From the NCBI GenBank assembly GCA_947175845.1, contig CAMWOK010000158.1:1-6956 (forward strand): a stretch of DNA of 6,956 nucleotides. Reading direction: 5' to 3'. The notes under the pieces are model-generated. The model saw nothing but the letters and a program-made list of their open reading frames with translations. It did no database searches and was not told the DNA's origin. This document shows positions 5,617 through 6,956 of this stretch, in pieces. Source of the stretch: an uncultured Lachnospiraceae bacterium (GTDB lineage Bacteria; Bacillota; Clostridia; Lachnospirales; Lachnospiraceae). Position numbers and translations under genes: made by a program. Each line of letters opens with the position of its first letter. Positions within the stretch are counted from its first letter, which is position 1.

Positions 5617-6956
5617 TTACACAATCATAAACTTCCCCGAAAGCAACACATTTGCGGCGTTGTCCCCCACCATGACCTGAAACGCACCGGGTTCCACATG
5701 CCACTCATACCGCCGATCCAGCGTGCGCATCTGCCTTTTGCCGATGGCGATCTCCACCTTGCGGCTCTCGCTCGGATGCAGCGCGATCTTTGCAAAACCC
5801 GCCAGTTCCTTCAGGGGTTTCACCGTGCAGGACACCATGTCCCGCAGATACACCTGCGCAGTCTCCTCGCCAAAGCAGTCCCCGGTGTTTGTGACGATAA
5901 AGGACACGCGCACCTGTGCGCCCTCCTCCACTTCCCGGGCAGACAGACCGTCTCCCTCTATCTGCAGGCTGCTGTAGACAAACGTCGTGTAGGTCAGGCC
6001 GTAGCCGAAGGGATACAGCGGGTTCCAGTCCATCTCCACATAGCGCACGCCCCCGCCCGGCAGACGGTTGTAGTTGCAGGGCACTTGCCCCACCGATTTC
6101 GGAAAGGACATGGGAAGCCTTCCCGACGGCGCTGTCTTTCCAAACAGGACCTCCGCGATGGCCAGCCCTCCTTTTTCTCCCGGAAACCAGCACTCGAGAA
6201 TCGCCGGGATGTTCTCCTGCTCCCACGTCAGCGACAGCGGCCTTCCGTTTTGAAGCACCAGCACGATCGGCGTCCCCACAGCGGCGATTTCCTTTAGAAA
6301 ATCCAGCTGCCTGCCCGGGAGATTTAAGTCTGTGCGGTCAAAATTTTCGCCGCTCGTCTCCACATTATCCCCCAGGCAGACCACCGCCACGTCCGCCTTT
6401 TTCACCAGCTCAGCCGCCGGATTCCAGTTCTCCCTGCCCTTGTTGTATCCAAACAGAACCCGCGCGCCGCGCGCGTCATTGCAAAATTCCAGCCGGACAT
6501 CGTAGCTTTTGCCCGCCTCGTAGACAAAATCGGCTGTCCGGCTGCGGTCGGCCTGCGCGCCGCCCCGATGCCAGCCGTCAATCACCAGACTGCCGTCCAC
6601 ATACAGGCGCATACTGTCCTGCCCGGGAATCGCGATACAGCCCGCAAAGCTTTCGGGCACTTTGAGCGTTCCGGTCCAAACTGCCGAAAAGCAGTCTGCC
6701 TGCAGATCGGGATGTGGCTTTGCATAGATCCAGTTGAAACGAACCACAGGGTCGTTTCGCGTCGCCACTGGCTCCCCCTGCATCTCCCATCCATTGTAGT
6801 AGCGTGCTGTCAGCCCCGGATTTCCCTGTTCGTCCACAAGCCATGCAGACGGAAACGGCTGAATGCTCTCGCCGAGATAGCTGCCTCCTTTTTCATACAG
6901 AGCGGTCCGCCCCGCCCCTGACAGCCGCCGGATTCCTTCCCGCACCGTCAGCATGT
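5617..6956 (-). CDS. Glycoside hydrolase family 3 (beta-glycosidase) with PA14 insertion, partial
   Basis: C-terminal 445 or so residues of a GH3 enzyme; the N-terminal catalytic barrel with the nucleophile aspartate lies beyond the right edge. The methionine at 6954 is internal, since the frame is still open there. Domains in order, numbered from that methionine, are the start of the GH3 C-terminal domain (1-30), an inserted PA14 domain (about 47-172; GLTARYYNGWE and LYVDGSLVIDGW), and the rest of the GH3 C-terminal domain (about 178-325). That last part includes ETSGENFDRTDLNLPGRQ (199-216), where E203 before N-x-DR is the best candidate for the acid/base. It also includes GRLPMSFP (278-285) and YPFGYGLTYTTF (314-325). 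A fibronectin-III-like domain (about 340-435; VTNTGDCFGEETAQVYL) ends the protein. This architecture is known from PA14-containing beta-glucosidases, where PA14 shapes substrate access. It precedes the ROK gene by 32 nt, so all three minus-strand genes read as one operon. Beta-glucosidase is likeliest, but xylosidase or other beta-glycosidase activity is possible. Confidence 0.93.
   Translation of the reverse strand, partial: MLTVREGIRRLSGAGRTALYEKGGSYLGESIQPFPSAWLVDEQGNPGLTARYYNGWEMQGEPVATRNDPVVRFNWIYAKPHPDLQADCFSAVWTGTLKVPESFAGCIAIPGQDSMRLYVDGSLVIDGWHRGGAQADRSRTADFVYEAGKSYDVRLEFCNDARGARVLFGYNKGRENWNPAAELVKKADVAVVCLGDNVETSGENFDRTDLNLPGRQLDFLKEIAAVGTPIVLVLQNGRPLSLTWEQENIPAILECWFPGEKGGLAIAEVLFGKTAPSGRLPMSFPKSVGQVPCNYNRLPGGGVRYVEMDWNPLYPFGYGLTYTTFVYSSLQIEGDGLSAREVEEGAQVRVSFIVTNTGDCFGEETAQVYLRDMVSCTVKPLKELAGFAKIALHPSESRKVEIAIGKRQMRTLDRRYEWHVEPGAFQVMVGDNAANVLLSGKFMIV

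Noticed and set aside
5585..5704. 40-codon N-terminal extension of the ROK protein
   Set aside because: It overlaps the 3' end of the GH3 gene; the ROK fold normally begins a few residues before the DxGGT motif, as it does from ATG 5584.

Overview
The window looks like part of a carbohydrate-utilisation locus from a Firmicute, most likely a Clostridia/Lachnospiraceae-type gut anaerobe. The reasons are an LplB-type sugar ABC permease, a LacI-family regulator, a ROK-family kinase and two glycosidase-type enzymes, strong AGGAGG ribosome binding sites, and GC-rich genes separated by an AT-rich regulatory spacer. The taxonomic call is inference; no rRNA or marker gene is present.

Layout from left to right. 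Positions 1-820 (minus strand) hold the first 273 codons of the permease, whose C-terminus lies off the left edge. Positions 821-1217 are a 397-nt AT-rich divergent control region (30% G+C by direct count over 841-1200). It has a good leftward promoter for the permease, a rightward promoter for the regulator, and several direct copies of TTAACA. Positions 1218-2234 (plus) encode the LacI-type regulator. Positions 2242-2287 form a strong hairpin terminator where the regulator converges with the enzyme operon. Reading leftward from the right edge, the operon is a GH3 glycosidase with an inserted PA14 domain (5617-6956, N-terminus missing), a ROK sugar kinase-like protein (4706-5584) and a GH38-like zinc glycosidase resembling the DUF5054 group (2286-4673). 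The two gaps between these three genes are each 32 nt, so they are very probably cotranscribed from a promoter beyond the right edge.

Likely joint role: the ABC transporter imports a glycoside or oligosaccharide, the GH3 and GH38-like enzymes hydrolyse it, the ROK protein phosphorylates a released sugar, and the LacI-type protein controls transport and perhaps the enzyme operon. The GH38-like protein and the ROK protein show no secretion signal, so at least these two steps look cytoplasmic. The substrate cannot be read from the sequence.

Nothing here looks like a wholly new class of system: there are no mobile elements, CRISPR arrays, defence genes or RNA genes that I can support. The points most worth following are the poorly characterised GH38-like enzyme and its partners, the ROK protein that lacks the usual zinc-binding cysteine motif, the LacI-type regulator with a non-classical hinge, and the repeated TTAACA element in the divergent control region.
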